A model generated the notes under the pieces. The model was not told the origin of the DNA and did not search any database. It saw only the letters and a list, made by a program, of their open reading frames with translations. This document shows, piece by piece, positions 50,903 to 59,427 of a DNA stretch of 64,000 nucleotides. The translations under genes were made by a program, and so were the position numbers. The DNA is from Lentisphaerota bacterium. GTDB lineage: Bacteria; Verrucomicrobiota; Lentisphaeria; Victivallales; Victivallaceae. Position 1 is the first letter of the stretch. Each line of letters opens with the position of its first letter. The DNA lies in contig SUWD01000012.1 in assembly GCA_015061685.1 (NCBI GenBank), positions 1 to 64,000 on the forward strand, read 5' to 3'.

Positions 50903-51005
50903 AGAGCCGGTAACCGCAGGTCGCATGGCGGATCTGGGCAATAGGTAGTACAGGCCGCATAAGCCGGATAGGCAGGGGGGCGTGGGTGCATGGATCTGAG
51001 CCGTG
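50903..51005 (+). repeat. module shared with 329-425, after tRNA-Cys
   Basis: GGATCTGGGCAATAGG, CAGGCCGCATAAGCCGGA, then GGGTGCATGGATC and CCGTGCAGACTGC match the segment behind the 5S gene. No gene; the gap 50887-51373 is entirely modules. Confidence 0.7.
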
Positions 51006-51025
51006 CAGACTGCACTTCAAAGCCC

Positions 51026-51083
51026 GTCCGATCAAGGCAAGCGAAGCCGCCGCGACTTTTCGCTTTTCTTTGCTTACTTGTTT
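51026..51083 (+). repeat. short module, first of three copies
   Basis: GTCCGATCAAGGCAAGCGAA through GCTTACTTGTT. The same unit begins the long repeats at 51127 and 54915. Confidence 0.85.
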
Positions 51084-51126
51084 GAGTCGAACCAAGCCGG
51101 AGTTTTGCCAAGCTTTTTCAAAAAGC

Positions 51127-51374
51127 GTCCGATCAAGGCAAGCGAAGCCGCCGCAATTTTCCGCTTTTCTTTGCTTACTTGTTCGAGGTACTTGCTGCAA
51201 ATCCTCAGTGATCTTAAAAGTCCTCTGCTTCGATCTGCAAAAGGGGCATTTTCGGCAGTTACCCCTTGGGTAGCTGCCTCAAATTACCTTTTACAGCTCA
51301 TCGCAGATGATCTTTTAATCTTCCCTGAATGATTTTTGCAAATACCTCTCTTTTCTCGTGAAAAGAAAGTAAGT
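51127..51374 (+). repeat. 248-bp structured repeat, copy 1
   Basis: Starts with the GTCCGATCAAGG module and ends GTGAAAAGAAAGTAAGT. Between 51177 and 51374 it matches 54965-55163 with, by eye, eight substitutions and one single-base indel over about 198 bp. It holds a hairpin GGCAGTTACCC / GGGTAGCTGCC around 51255-51280. Its right edge is the last base of the stop codon (minus strand) of the lipoprotein gene. Confidence 0.92.
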
Positions 51375-51580
51375 TACCAGTTGGCGATGAGATCGACCAG
51401 CAGTTCGGCGAAAAGCCAGCTGAAAAAGGTGGAGCTGTCAGCGTCATCCGGCGGAGGTTCAAGATAATACTCTCCGGATTTCTGAATAGTTGTTGTGGAG
51501 GTGGTTTGATTCTGACTTTGCGGAGTTGCACAGGAAGTCAGCATGAATGCAACTACGGAGGCAAGCAGCAGTTTTTTCAT
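51374..51580 (-). CDS. small lipoprotein
   Basis: A 68-residue protein with signal MKKLLLASVVAFMLTSCA and a lipobox LTSC (Cys 17). The mature part is Gln/Thr/Ser-rich, then a Pro/Asp-rich segment and a hydrophobic C-terminal stretch FFSWLFAELLVDLIANW. AAGGAG precedes the ATG. It lies 22 bp after the helicase stop on the same strand. No family recognised; it may be an envelope lipoprotein with a membrane-active tail. The stop codon touches the long repeat. Confidence 0.68.
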   Translation of the reverse strand: MKKLLLASVVAFMLTSCATPQSQNQTTSTTTIQKSGEYYLEPPPDDADSSTFFSWLFAELLVDLIANW

Positions 51581-51602
51581 TTTAATTCTCCTTGGATTAA
51601 AT

Positions 51603-53642
51603 TTATGTACCCGGATCCATCAGCATCCGGATGGCATCTTCAAACGTTTTGCGGACAGTTTCCTCATCGGCACGCTTTATCAGATCACTTTCCTCGGCTT
51701 TTTCGGCGGATTTGCCCAACAGATCAAGGAAAGCTGACGGCAGAGCCGGCCGTACCACGCCACGCACCATGCGGCTGCGGCACCGGGTCAGATACAACTC
51801 TTCTTTTGCCCGGGTCAGAGCTACATAAAAGAGCCGCAATTCCTCTTCGTAGCCGTTTTCCTCCAAAGCTCTTTCGTGCGGGAAAATATTGCGTTCCATG
51901 GCGATCTGGATGACGACCGGATATTCCAATCCTTTGGCGGCGTGGATACTGCTCAAAGTCACAGCGTCGGCATCGGGAGATTCCTCCTGGGTACGGTCAT
52001 TTTCCTCCATGAGCGAATAGGATTCGAGGTAGTCGCTCAAAGTGATTTCGCTGCCGTATTTTTTCTCAAACTGGGCGACGGCATTGATAAATTCATCGAC
52101 GTTGTCCCGGCGTTTGATGCTGTCATCGTGATCGCGGTAAATTTTTTGCAGACCGTCGTAATAGCCGACATTTTTGAGGAAGGTCAAAATTTTACCGGCG
52201 AGCATCCCCGGACTTTTAAAAGCTTCTTTAGCTTCGGCGAAAGCTTTGAGCATTGTATTCAATTCGGCCTTGCCTTTGGCGGTGAGAGTTTTGGAGAAGA
52301 CCTCACTTTTCAGCGATGACATCATGGGGATATGTTCTTCTCCCCGGCGTCTTTTAAGTTCTTTGACCGCTTTGGGGCCGATGCCTCTGGGGGGGGCGGC
52401 GAGGATCCGCAATACGCTCTGGTCATCCCGGGGATTTTCCAGAAGTTTCAAATACGCCACGGCATCTTTCACCTCCCGCCGCTGGAAGAATTGCTGACCG
52501 CCGACCAGCCGGAAAGGTATTCCGGCACTCATCAAGGCCTGTTCGATCTGACGTGAGAGCTGATTTGAGCGGTAGAGGACGGCGAAGTCTTTCCAGCGTA
52601 ATTCGGGTCTTTCGCCTTTGCGTGAACGGATGAGATTGGCGGCAAATTCAGCTTCCTGATCGTCCCGGTCAAGCATGATGATCCGGGGTTTTTCTCCTTT
52701 GCCCAAAGCACTCCACAATCTCTTTTCATGCCGGTTAGTTCCGGTGCCGATAACGGCATTGGCGGCTTCCAGAATGGCACTGGTGGAGCGGTAATTCTGT
52801 TCGAGTTTCACGGTCAGAGTGCCTGGGAAACGCTGGGGAAAGTCCAGAATATTGCCCACATCGGCTCCCCGCCACGAGTAAATACTCTGGTCATCGTCGC
52901 CGACTACACAGAGATTGCAGGATTTACCGGCGAGCATTCTGACCAATTCAAACTGGGCACCGTTGGTGTCCTGATACTCATCGACCAGAAGATATTCATA
53001 CCGGGCCTGATACTCTTTGAGAATGTCGGGATATTCTTTGAAAAGCCGCCAAGCCAGAAGCATCATATCGTCAAAATCGATAAGATTCTGCATTTCCATC
53101 AGATCCCGGTACTTTTCATAGACGTGAGCGACGGTGGCTTCAAAGGAACTTTCCGCTTTTTTCAGTGCGGTTTCCGGGGTTTGCAGCTGGTTTTTCCACG
53201 AACTTATCATTGCGAAAGCTTTACCGGCAGGGAATCCGTCATGGGAACAGCCGCATTCGCCGAGAGCCTGTTTGAAAATCCCCTGCTGATCTGATTCGTC
53301 AGCGATCGTGAAACCGGTCTGGAAACCGAGACGGGAGATGTGTTTACGCAAGATTCTGATACAGAAGCTGTGAAAAGTACCCAGCGTTACTCTTTTGGCG
53401 GCATTTTCATCGACGAGCAGGGCGAGACGCTCTTTCATTTCTCTGGCGGCTTTGTTGGTAAAGGTAAGTCCCAGAATACTTTCCGGAGCGATCCCTTCGG
53501 CGAGCATACTGGCTATCCGGAAGGTGATGACCCTTGTTTTACCGGTTCCGGCACCGGCGAGAACCAGTACCGGACCGCGGTGTCTGGCGGCGGCGGCACG
53601 CTGTTCATTATTCAGTTGACTTAAAATCTCCTGCGAAGTCAT
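51603..53642 (-). CDS. uvrD: UvrD/PcrA-type DNA helicase
   Basis: A 679-residue superfamily 1 helicase unwinding 3'-5' in repair. Walker A is AGAGTGKT (29-36), then LLVDEYQDTNGAQFEL, VVGDDDQSIYSWRGADV, LEQNYRSTSAIL, LSRQIEQAL, TLSSIHAAKGLEYPVVIQI and VALTRAKEELYLT complete the motifs. Length is a little short for UvrD (about 720) and closer to Rep/PcrA. It begins six bases after the amidohydrolase stop. Confidence 0.94.
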   Translation of the reverse strand: MTSQEILSQLNNEQRAAAARHRGPVLVLAGAGTGKTRVITFRIASMLAEGIAPESILGLTFTNKAAREMKERLALLVDENAAKRVTLGTFHSFCIRILRKHISRLGFQTGFTIADESDQQGIFKQALGECGCSHDGFPAGKAFAMISSWKNQLQTPETALKKAESSFEATVAHVYEKYRDLMEMQNLIDFDDMMLLAWRLFKEYPDILKEYQARYEYLLVDEYQDTNGAQFELVRMLAGKSCNLCVVGDDDQSIYSWRGADVGNILDFPQRFPGTLTVKLEQNYRSTSAILEAANAVIGTGTNRHEKRLWSALGKGEKPRIIMLDRDDQEAEFAANLIRSRKGERPELRWKDFAVLYRSNQLSRQIEQALMSAGIPFRLVGGQQFFQRREVKDAVAYLKLLENPRDDQSVLRILAAPPRGIGPKAVKELKRRRGEEHIPMMSSLKSEVFSKTLTAKGKAELNTMLKAFAEAKEAFKSPGMLAGKILTFLKNVGYYDGLQKIYRDHDDSIKRRDNVDEFINAVAQFEKKYGSEITLSDYLESYSLMEENDRTQEESPDADAVTLSSIHAAKGLEYPVVIQIAMERNIFPHERALEENGYEEELRLFYVALTRAKEELYLTRCRSRMVRGVVRPALPSAFLDLLGKSAEKAEESDLIKRADEETVRKTFEDAIRMLMDPGT

Positions 53643-53648
53643 AAAAAC

Positions 53649-54440
53649 TTACTGTTCCAATCTCAAAAGTTTTGCGGCATTCAGATAAAAGATTTTTTCA
53701 TTATCTTCACTGCTCAAATCCATACTTAAAACGTCGGCGATCGCCTGGGCGGGCATGGATGCCGGATAGTCACTGCCGAAAAGAATTTTATCCGTACCGT
53801 GTTCCAAAGCGATTTTGCGAGCCTCATCGACCGGCAATTCCCAGAGCGTACTGGAGGTGTCGAACCAGATATCTCTGCCGCACAGGTGTTTACGCACCTC
53901 ATCCCATTCGGAATATCCTCCGAAGTGGGCGGCTATTACCCGGATGAACGGCAGGTCATCCAATACTTCAGCCAGCCGCCACGGTGAAGAAAAGTCGGTT
54001 CTTCTGTCTCCCATGTGGATCATTATGGGCAATTCATCACCGACAAGCTCATATATCCGCATCATTTTCGGCTCATTGATGTATATTTTCTGGAAATCGG
54101 GATGGATCTTGATCCCTTTCAGCCCCATTTCCTTAATGCGTTTGATTTCACCGGCGATATCCCGGTAGTCCGGATGCAGGGTGCCGAATGCACAGAAACG
54201 TGACGGATGTTTCTGCTGCTCACAGTAGAGGAAATCATTGGCGGCAGTGACCTGTTCCGGCTTGGTGGCACAGGAAAAGATCAATGCTTTATCCACCCCC
54301 GCAGAATCCATCCCGGAGAGCAGATCATCAACATTGCCTGCCCCCGGCCAGCGGTGGTGATAATAATCCTCCAGAAAAGATACTGCTTTGTCAGCGATCT
54401 TTGCCGGGAAAATATGGGTATGTATATCAAAGTATTTCAT
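53649..54440 (-). CDS. amidohydrolase-family metal-dependent hydrolase
   Basis: About 263 residues. MKYFDIHTHIFPAKI is the metal-binding HxH strand of the amidohydrolase/ACMSD family; GIKIHPDFQKI, IMIHMGD and GSDYPASMPAQ supply the other ligands. Substrate class unknown; relatives decarboxylate or hydrolyse small aromatic acids. The ATG at 54440 is chosen over a GTG three codons earlier because GAGGTG precedes it closely. It leads a run with uvrD and the lipoprotein. Confidence 0.85.
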   Translation of the reverse strand: MKYFDIHTHIFPAKIADKAVSFLEDYYHHRWPGAGNVDDLLSGMDSAGVDKALIFSCATKPEQVTAANDFLYCEQQKHPSRFCAFGTLHPDYRDIAGEIKRIKEMGLKGIKIHPDFQKIYINEPKMMRIYELVGDELPIMIHMGDRRTDFSSPWRLAEVLDDLPFIRVIAAHFGGYSEWDEVRKHLCGRDIWFDTSSTLWELPVDEARKIALEHGTDKILFGSDYPASMPAQAIADVLSMDLSSEDNEKIFYLNAAKLLRLEQ

Positions 54441-54462
54441 TATGTTCACCTCAACATTGGAT

Positions 54463-54490
54463 AATATACCATAAAATTTTGTTTCTGCAA
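54463..54490 (-). promoter_or_regulatory. promoter of the amidohydrolase-uvrD operon
   Basis: On the minus strand TTGCAG (54485-54490), 16-bp spacer, TATATT (54463-54468), 23 bp before the start codon. Confidence 0.65.
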
Positions 54491-54539
54491 TATCTCTGTT
54501 TTATTTTTGTGAAAAAAGAGTTGACGGAGGGATGGTGGT

Positions 54540-54761
54540 AAAATAAAAAAACAAAAAAATTTCGCCCTCCGTTGTACGGAGACGTGATCAAGCGGCGGAA
54601 CGCCCGCTCGGCGGGTTGCGAGGTTATCGCACTGCTCCGTTGTCGCAGTTTGATCGGTAAATAGCGTGGATATGCGACAGGCGACACCACCTGCCGTAAG
54701 CGATGTCATGCAAAAAAGTTTGCATGACGAGTGAGCGAGAGGCAGCACAAACAAGAGCCGG
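54540..54761 (+). repeat. hairpin-rich intergenic module, copy 2
   Basis: AAAATAAAAAAAC then ATTTCGCCCTCCGT as at 9394, a different middle, then GCGACACCACCTGCCG-AAGCGATG and a GTCATGCAAA / TTTGCATGAC hairpin (about 54704-54727), and GAGTGAGCGAGAGGCAGCA. The end part also matches 32042-32090. Confidence 0.82.
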
Positions 54762-54786
54762 TGCAGACTGTAAACTATCCTCGGAG

Positions 54787-54836
54787 TTGTCCGTAAGTGT
54801 CCGTACATGTCCGTAAAAGTCCGTTTGCGTCCGTAC
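54787..54836 (+). repeat. five-unit decanucleotide array
   Basis: GTCCGT recurs every 10 bp five times (starting near 54789, 54799, 54809, 54819 and 54829) and ends GTCCGTACCG. A TTGTCGAGCGGAGCGAG segment and CACAAACTCCGCAGACTGC follow. Confidence 0.85.
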
Positions 54837-54914
54837 CGCAGTTTGTCGAGCGGAGCGAGTCACAAACTCCGCAGACTGCTATGCAGGGGGTATCTCCATA
54901 AAGGGCGACAGTCC

Positions 54915-55163
54915 GTCCGATCAAGGCGAGCGAAGCCGCCGCGACTTTCCGCTTTTCTTTGCTTACTTGTTAGAGGAATTTGCTGCAAATCCTCATTGAT
55001 CTTAAAAGTCCTCTGCTTCGATCTGCAAAAGGGGCATTTTCGGCAGTTACCACTTTGGGTAGCTGCCTCAAATTACCTTTCACAGCTCATCGCAGATGAT
55101 CTTTTAATCTTCACTGAATGATTTTTGCAAATACCTCTCTTTTCCCGTGAAAAGAAAGTAAGT
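54915..55163 (+). repeat. 249-bp structured repeat, copy 2
   Basis: Second copy of the 51127-51374 repeat. The hairpin GGCAGTTACC / GGTAGCTGCC is kept with a changed loop. Its right edge coincides with the last base of the ABC-F stop codon. No gene lies between 54450 and 55162. Confidence 0.92.
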
Positions 55164-57133
55164 CAGGAGTTGATGCGGTCGTTTTCCTGCCGGAGAGCTT
55201 CCAATTCCATGGCTTGTTCTTCCCACTTGCTCTCGGTTTCGGTGATTTGTTTGTCGAGTGCGGCAAGTTCGGTATTGAGTTTGGCGAAATCGACTTTTTC
55301 ACCGCTGGCGAGTTTGGCGACGATGACCGCTTTTCTGGAGGATTGCTGATCGAGGAGAGCTTCGAGTTTCTCCACCTCTTTTTTGGCTTTGTTGAGCTGC
55401 TGCTGGATGGCGGATCTTGCCTGGGCTCTTGCCCGGCGGCGGTCTTTGGCGGAGATGGTATTTTCTCCGTTGGCATCGGGGAAGGCCCTGCTGACAGAAT
55501 TCATCGGATCGGCGGCATTGAGGGCAGCTGATTTTTCCAGATAGTAGTCATAGTCTCCGTAGAATTTGGTAACTTTGCCGGGGGCGACCTCCCAGACGGT
55601 CTGGGCGGTATTACGGACGAATTCGATATCGTGGCTGACCATGGCGACGGTGCCGGAATAGTTTCTGACGGCTTCCTGGAGCAATTCTCTGGCGGCGAGG
55701 TCGAGGTGAGTGGTCGGCTCGTCAAGGATCAGGAAATTGGGCGGATTAACGAAAATACGGGCCATCTGGAGACGGATCTTTTCGCCGCCGGAAAGCACTC
55801 CGCAAGGTTTTTTCATCGCATCCCCCGAGAATCCGAATGCCCCGGCGACATTGGCGACATTGGCTGTGGAAGCATTGGGGGGCAGAGCAGCTCTGACGGC
55901 ATCGTAAACGGACAACTCATCATTGACCAATTCGGCAAATTCCTGTGCCTGATAGCCGATCTGGATGTGGTGACCCGGCACTATTCTGCCGGACAGAGGT
56001 TTCAAAATTCCGGCGATAAGTTTGAGCAAAGTGGTTTTACCCATACCGTTGTAACCGATGATCGCCAGTTTTTCACCGGCAGGGATATCCAGAGAGACAT
56101 CCTCAAAGAGCAGTTTATCGGGGGTATATCCGAAAGAGAGATTTTCGATCCGGGCGGCTTCTGCTCCGGCAGGCGGCGGTTCGGGGAAGCGGATAACTCC
56201 ATGGTAATCGAGGGATTCAGTCAATTTGACATCTTCGATCCGGTCAAGTTTTTTCTGGGCACTTTTGGCGGCGGCGGCTTTGGTACTTTTTGCCCGGAAA
56301 CGGTCGATCATTCTTTCGAGTTGTTCTTTTTTATGATCGGCATTGCGTTTGGCTGCTTCGAGGGAAATTTTCCGCTGTTCTCTTTCCCGGCGGTAAAAAT
56401 CGTAATTTCCGGCGTAACGGGTGACGGTTCCGCGGTTGACTTCGAGGGTGATATCTGCAAGTTTCCGCAGCAGGAAGCGGTCGTGGGAAATCAGGAGCAA
56501 AGTTCCCTGAAAATTGGCGAGGAACCGGCAGAGCCACTCCACCGCCGGGATATCCAGATAGTTTGACGGCTCGTCCAGCAGCAGTATATCCGGCCGGGAG
56601 ATCAGAACTCTTGCCAGAGCTGCCCGCATCTGCCAGCCGCCGGAAAAGGAGGATAATTTATCATCAAGTTTTGCCACCGGGAAACCGAGACTGGTCAAAG
56701 CCTGTTTTGCTTCGACGTCGAGGTGATAAGCTCCGAGATGTTCAATGGAACTTTGGAGGAAGCCGTGACGTTTGAGCAAGGTGTCGAGCAGGGCATCGTC
56801 CTCACACTCTGCCATCAGGTTTTCGATTTTCTCCAATTCGGCGGAGTAGGTTTTCAATTCCGGGATGGCATCGGAGGTAAATTCCAGAAGCGATCGTCCG
56901 AGATCACATTCAGCGATATGCTGACGCATGATACCCAGACGGCTGTCTTTGGGGATGACGATTTCGCCTGAATCCGGTACGATTTCGCCGGTGACCATGC
57001 CGAAAAGGGTACTTTTACCGGCACCGTTGGGGCCGACGACACCGACTCTTTCGCCGGTATTGATCCGGCAGTTGACATCTTTGAGGATGTATTCTCCGGA
57101 ATAGGTTTTTGAAATATTTTTAAAGTCGATCAT
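55163..57133 (-). CDS. ABC-F ATPase (Uup/YdiF-like)
   Basis: A 656-residue protein with two ABC domains and no membrane segments. First Walker A GPNGAGKS (34-41), signature FSGGWQMR, Walker B LLLDEPSNYLD; second Walker A YNGMGKTT, signature LSGGEKIRLQ, Walker B LILDEPTTHLD. The interdomain linker holds the MIDRFRAKSTKAAAAKSAQ helix, and a charged coiled coil (about 570-655) ends it. ABC-F proteins act at the ribosome, in rescue or antibiotic protection. The MITE copy ends five bases before the ATG, so the natural leader was replaced by element sequence and the ribosome site is weak. Confidence 0.94.
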   Translation of the reverse strand: MIDFKNISKTYSGEYILKDVNCRINTGERVGVVGPNGAGKSTLFGMVTGEIVPDSGEIVIPKDSRLGIMRQHIAECDLGRSLLEFTSDAIPELKTYSAELEKIENLMAECEDDALLDTLLKRHGFLQSSIEHLGAYHLDVEAKQALTSLGFPVAKLDDKLSSFSGGWQMRAALARVLISRPDILLLDEPSNYLDIPAVEWLCRFLANFQGTLLLISHDRFLLRKLADITLEVNRGTVTRYAGNYDFYRREREQRKISLEAAKRNADHKKEQLERMIDRFRAKSTKAAAAKSAQKKLDRIEDVKLTESLDYHGVIRFPEPPPAGAEAARIENLSFGYTPDKLLFEDVSLDIPAGEKLAIIGYNGMGKTTLLKLIAGILKPLSGRIVPGHHIQIGYQAQEFAELVNDELSVYDAVRAALPPNASTANVANVAGAFGFSGDAMKKPCGVLSGGEKIRLQMARIFVNPPNFLILDEPTTHLDLAARELLQEAVRNYSGTVAMVSHDIEFVRNTAQTVWEVAPGKVTKFYGDYDYYLEKSAALNAADPMNSVSRAFPDANGENTISAKDRRRARAQARSAIQQQLNKAKKEVEKLEALLDQQSSRKAVIVAKLASGEKVDFAKLNTELAALDKQITETESKWEEQAMELEALRQENDRINS

Positions 57134-57138
57134 AATTT

Positions 57139-57313
57139 GTTATTTATTGTCTCATTTTTTGTCTTCGTTGCACTACGCCCTGACAAGCCGGTTGGATCGA
57201 ATCCGTGTTTGCCGGTTTGACAAATCACAACTTATGTGATATGTTTTATACGTTAACAAAAATGTTTGTTTATAAGCTTCTGTTACGGGTTTCACAAAAT
57301 TCGGGACATTATC
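57139..57313 (-). mobile_element. MITE-like element, 175-bp copy beside the ABC-F start codon
   Basis: Starts GTTATTTATTGTCTC (a TTAT duplication within the usual GTTATTGTCTC) and ends GGGACATTATC. The 8-bp CATAATTT flanks both sides (57131-57138 and 57314-57321). The left duplication contains the ABC-F start codon. It lies between the kinase gene and the ABC-F gene, both on the minus strand. Confidence 0.94.
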
Positions 57314-57336
57314 CATAATTTACTGTTTTTATCAGA

Positions 57337-59427
57337 TTACTTTACTTCTCTTATCACATACAGTGAACCTGTTATTCCGGGGCTGCTGCTTTCAATTTTT
57401 CCGGTCACCGGATCGTAAAATCTGCCGTCATTGAGCAGGATAGCACCATCGCATTGCGGAACTTGATAAAATGTTTTTCCGCTGCTGCCGGTGCTGAATG
57501 CCTTTTGCAGCTCAATGATATTGGGCAAATGCCACAAAACGTTTTTATTTTGATTGATTTCCCGGAGGATATTTTCAACGCCGGCAAAATCGGTATTTTC
57601 ACTGATTTTGCGGATCGCAAATGCCGGCAGATCGCAGCGGATTTGTCCGATCCCTTGAACGTCGAGGAAAAAGTGATCTCCCGGTATCAAAATGCCGTCT
57701 TTTTCCTTGTTCGCAGCAAGAGAGAACATCTCGTTGCCGCCGGGGATCACGGTGAAACGGCAGGAAAGTCCCTTATCCGAAGTCATTTCGTACTCTCCGG
57801 CAGGCAGTTTCATTCTTTTTTCGCCGTCGATATCCACTTTTTGTCCGGTACTGCCGGAAGATATCACCGCATGTAAAGGCAGCAGGGCATCATCCGGAAT
57901 GAAGGTTATATACCCCATGCCGGAATCAATATTTGCCGCCAATTCAGCTAAAGACGGATCCTGATCGCAGGCATCCTTGAAAAATTCCCAGCGGCGGCAT
58001 CTTTCCAGTACGTCTCTGGTTTTGCCCGCATCACCGGAGAGTATCTGCATTCCCAAAATCCGCCGGAAAATATAAGGTGCAAATTTACTGACGAACTCCT
58101 TTTCTCCGGCATCGGTCAGCCCGGTCGCCGTATCCAGAATGGAGAAATATTCCGTCAGAGCAAGATGTGCCTGAAACTGCATATTTTTCTCCTCCACCGC
58201 CAGTTTTACCGGTGAGGAAAACAATTCTTTGCGGTTTTGGGCGTATGGCATCTGCATCATTTTGCGGTAAAAATTATCGGCGATCTGCAAGTTTATCTGT
58301 GAAGACTTCAATATCGAGCGGTCATGGACATACTCAAAAATCCTGGTGGTAAGACTGTATGATCCCAATGTTACCGCCGCTACGATCACTGCTACCGGGA
58401 TCGCCGGATGGCGGAGGCAGAGTTTGAAAAAACGGTAAACGATATTGGGTGAATAAGCTTTCACCGCCCGGCTGTCCCGGAAATTGTAAAGATCGGTGAG
58501 CAATTCTGTGACTGTGGAGTAGCGTTCATTGCGGTCAAGGGCCATCGCTTTGCGGCAGATGGCGGCAAGTTCCCGGGGCAGACGCTCCCCGGATATATTG
58601 CGTAAGGAGTAATATTTGCCGGAAGCAACCTTTTCCATCAGGGTATCTCTGTCCAGATTCATGTCAAACGGGGAGGCGTGCCAGGTCAGTATCGAGTGGA
58701 GGATCGTCCCCAGAGCGTAAATGTCAGTTTTTTCATCCGGAGTTTTGCAGAGACCTGCGACTAATTCCGGGGCCATGAATGCCGGAGTGCCGGAGATGCG
58801 GTTGCCCTGCATTGGCGGAGTGTCAAATTCCCGTGCCAATCCCCAATCCAGCACCAGAACTTCACCAAAAGAACCGATCATGATATTTGCCGGTTTGAGG
58901 TCACAGTGCAGAATTTTTTTCTCATGGGCGGCGGCAACTCCGTTGCATCCGGCAATGAATATATCCAGCAGCCGCCGCAAAGTGTAGTGCCGCCTGGTCT
59001 CCTTATCGCCTTCCCGGAGATGGCGGATGACATTCTGCAAAGTTTCCCCGCTTATTTTCCGCATGGAGAAGTACACTCCGAGATGCTCATTGACCCCCAG
59101 CTGGTGTACGGCAACGATATTGGGGTGGTCGATACGGGCAGTGATGCGTGCCTCGTTGACGAATTTGGCGATCTGTTCCCGGTCGTTGCGGAATGGTTCC
59201 CGGAGGATCTTGATAGCGACAACTCTTTCCAAGGTGGGATCTTCGCCGCTGTAAACCACGCCCATGCCGCCCATACCGAGCAGCTTGAGATCCTGATATT
59301 TGCAGCCGTCTTCGCCGGGGCAGATGCGGAAGTCCTGCCGCAATTCTCCGTAATCGGTGTAATTTTTCCCTCCGGCGGCGGCGGATATTGTCTGACCGGG
59401 GTCGGTGGTGTCGTTGAAATTACTCAT
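57337..59427 (-). CDS. Hanks-type serine/threonine kinase with extracytoplasmic domain
   Basis: A 696-residue kinase. Gly loop GMGGMGVV (51-58), Lys73 in AIKIL, catalytic loop HCDLKPAN (174-181; Cys replaces the usual Arg, a non-RD kinase), DWG (194-196) in place of DFG, and APE (220-222). One membrane segment at about 343-361 follows, then about 335 residues outside. Its end (WHLPNIIELQKAF ... GSLYVIREVK) resembles DUF1566-like carbohydrate or adhesin domains. Catalytic Lys and both Asp are present, so it is probably active. Overlaps the coiled-coil gene by eight bases. Confidence 0.9.
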   Translation of the reverse strand: MSNFNDTTDPGQTISAAAGGKNYTDYGELRQDFRICPGEDGCKYQDLKLLGMGGMGVVYSGEDPTLERVVAIKILREPFRNDREQIAKFVNEARITARIDHPNIVAVHQLGVNEHLGVYFSMRKISGETLQNVIRHLREGDKETRRHYTLRRLLDIFIAGCNGVAAAHEKKILHCDLKPANIMIGSFGEVLVLDWGLAREFDTPPMQGNRISGTPAFMAPELVAGLCKTPDEKTDIYALGTILHSILTWHASPFDMNLDRDTLMEKVASGKYYSLRNISGERLPRELAAICRKAMALDRNERYSTVTELLTDLYNFRDSRAVKAYSPNIVYRFFKLCLRHPAIPVAVIVAAVTLGSYSLTTRIFEYVHDRSILKSSQINLQIADNFYRKMMQMPYAQNRKELFSSPVKLAVEEKNMQFQAHLALTEYFSILDTATGLTDAGEKEFVSKFAPYIFRRILGMQILSGDAGKTRDVLERCRRWEFFKDACDQDPSLAELAANIDSGMGYITFIPDDALLPLHAVISSGSTGQKVDIDGEKRMKLPAGEYEMTSDKGLSCRFTVIPGGNEMFSLAANKEKDGILIPGDHFFLDVQGIGQIRCDLPAFAIRKISENTDFAGVENILREINQNKNVLWHLPNIIELQKAFSTGSSGKTFYQVPQCDGAILLNDGRFYDPVTGKIESSSPGITGSLYVIREVK

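Noticed and set aside
50986-51332. Overlapping frames of 95-109 residues through the tRNA-side gap
   Set aside because: They read through repeated modules that have other copies with broken frames, so not genes.
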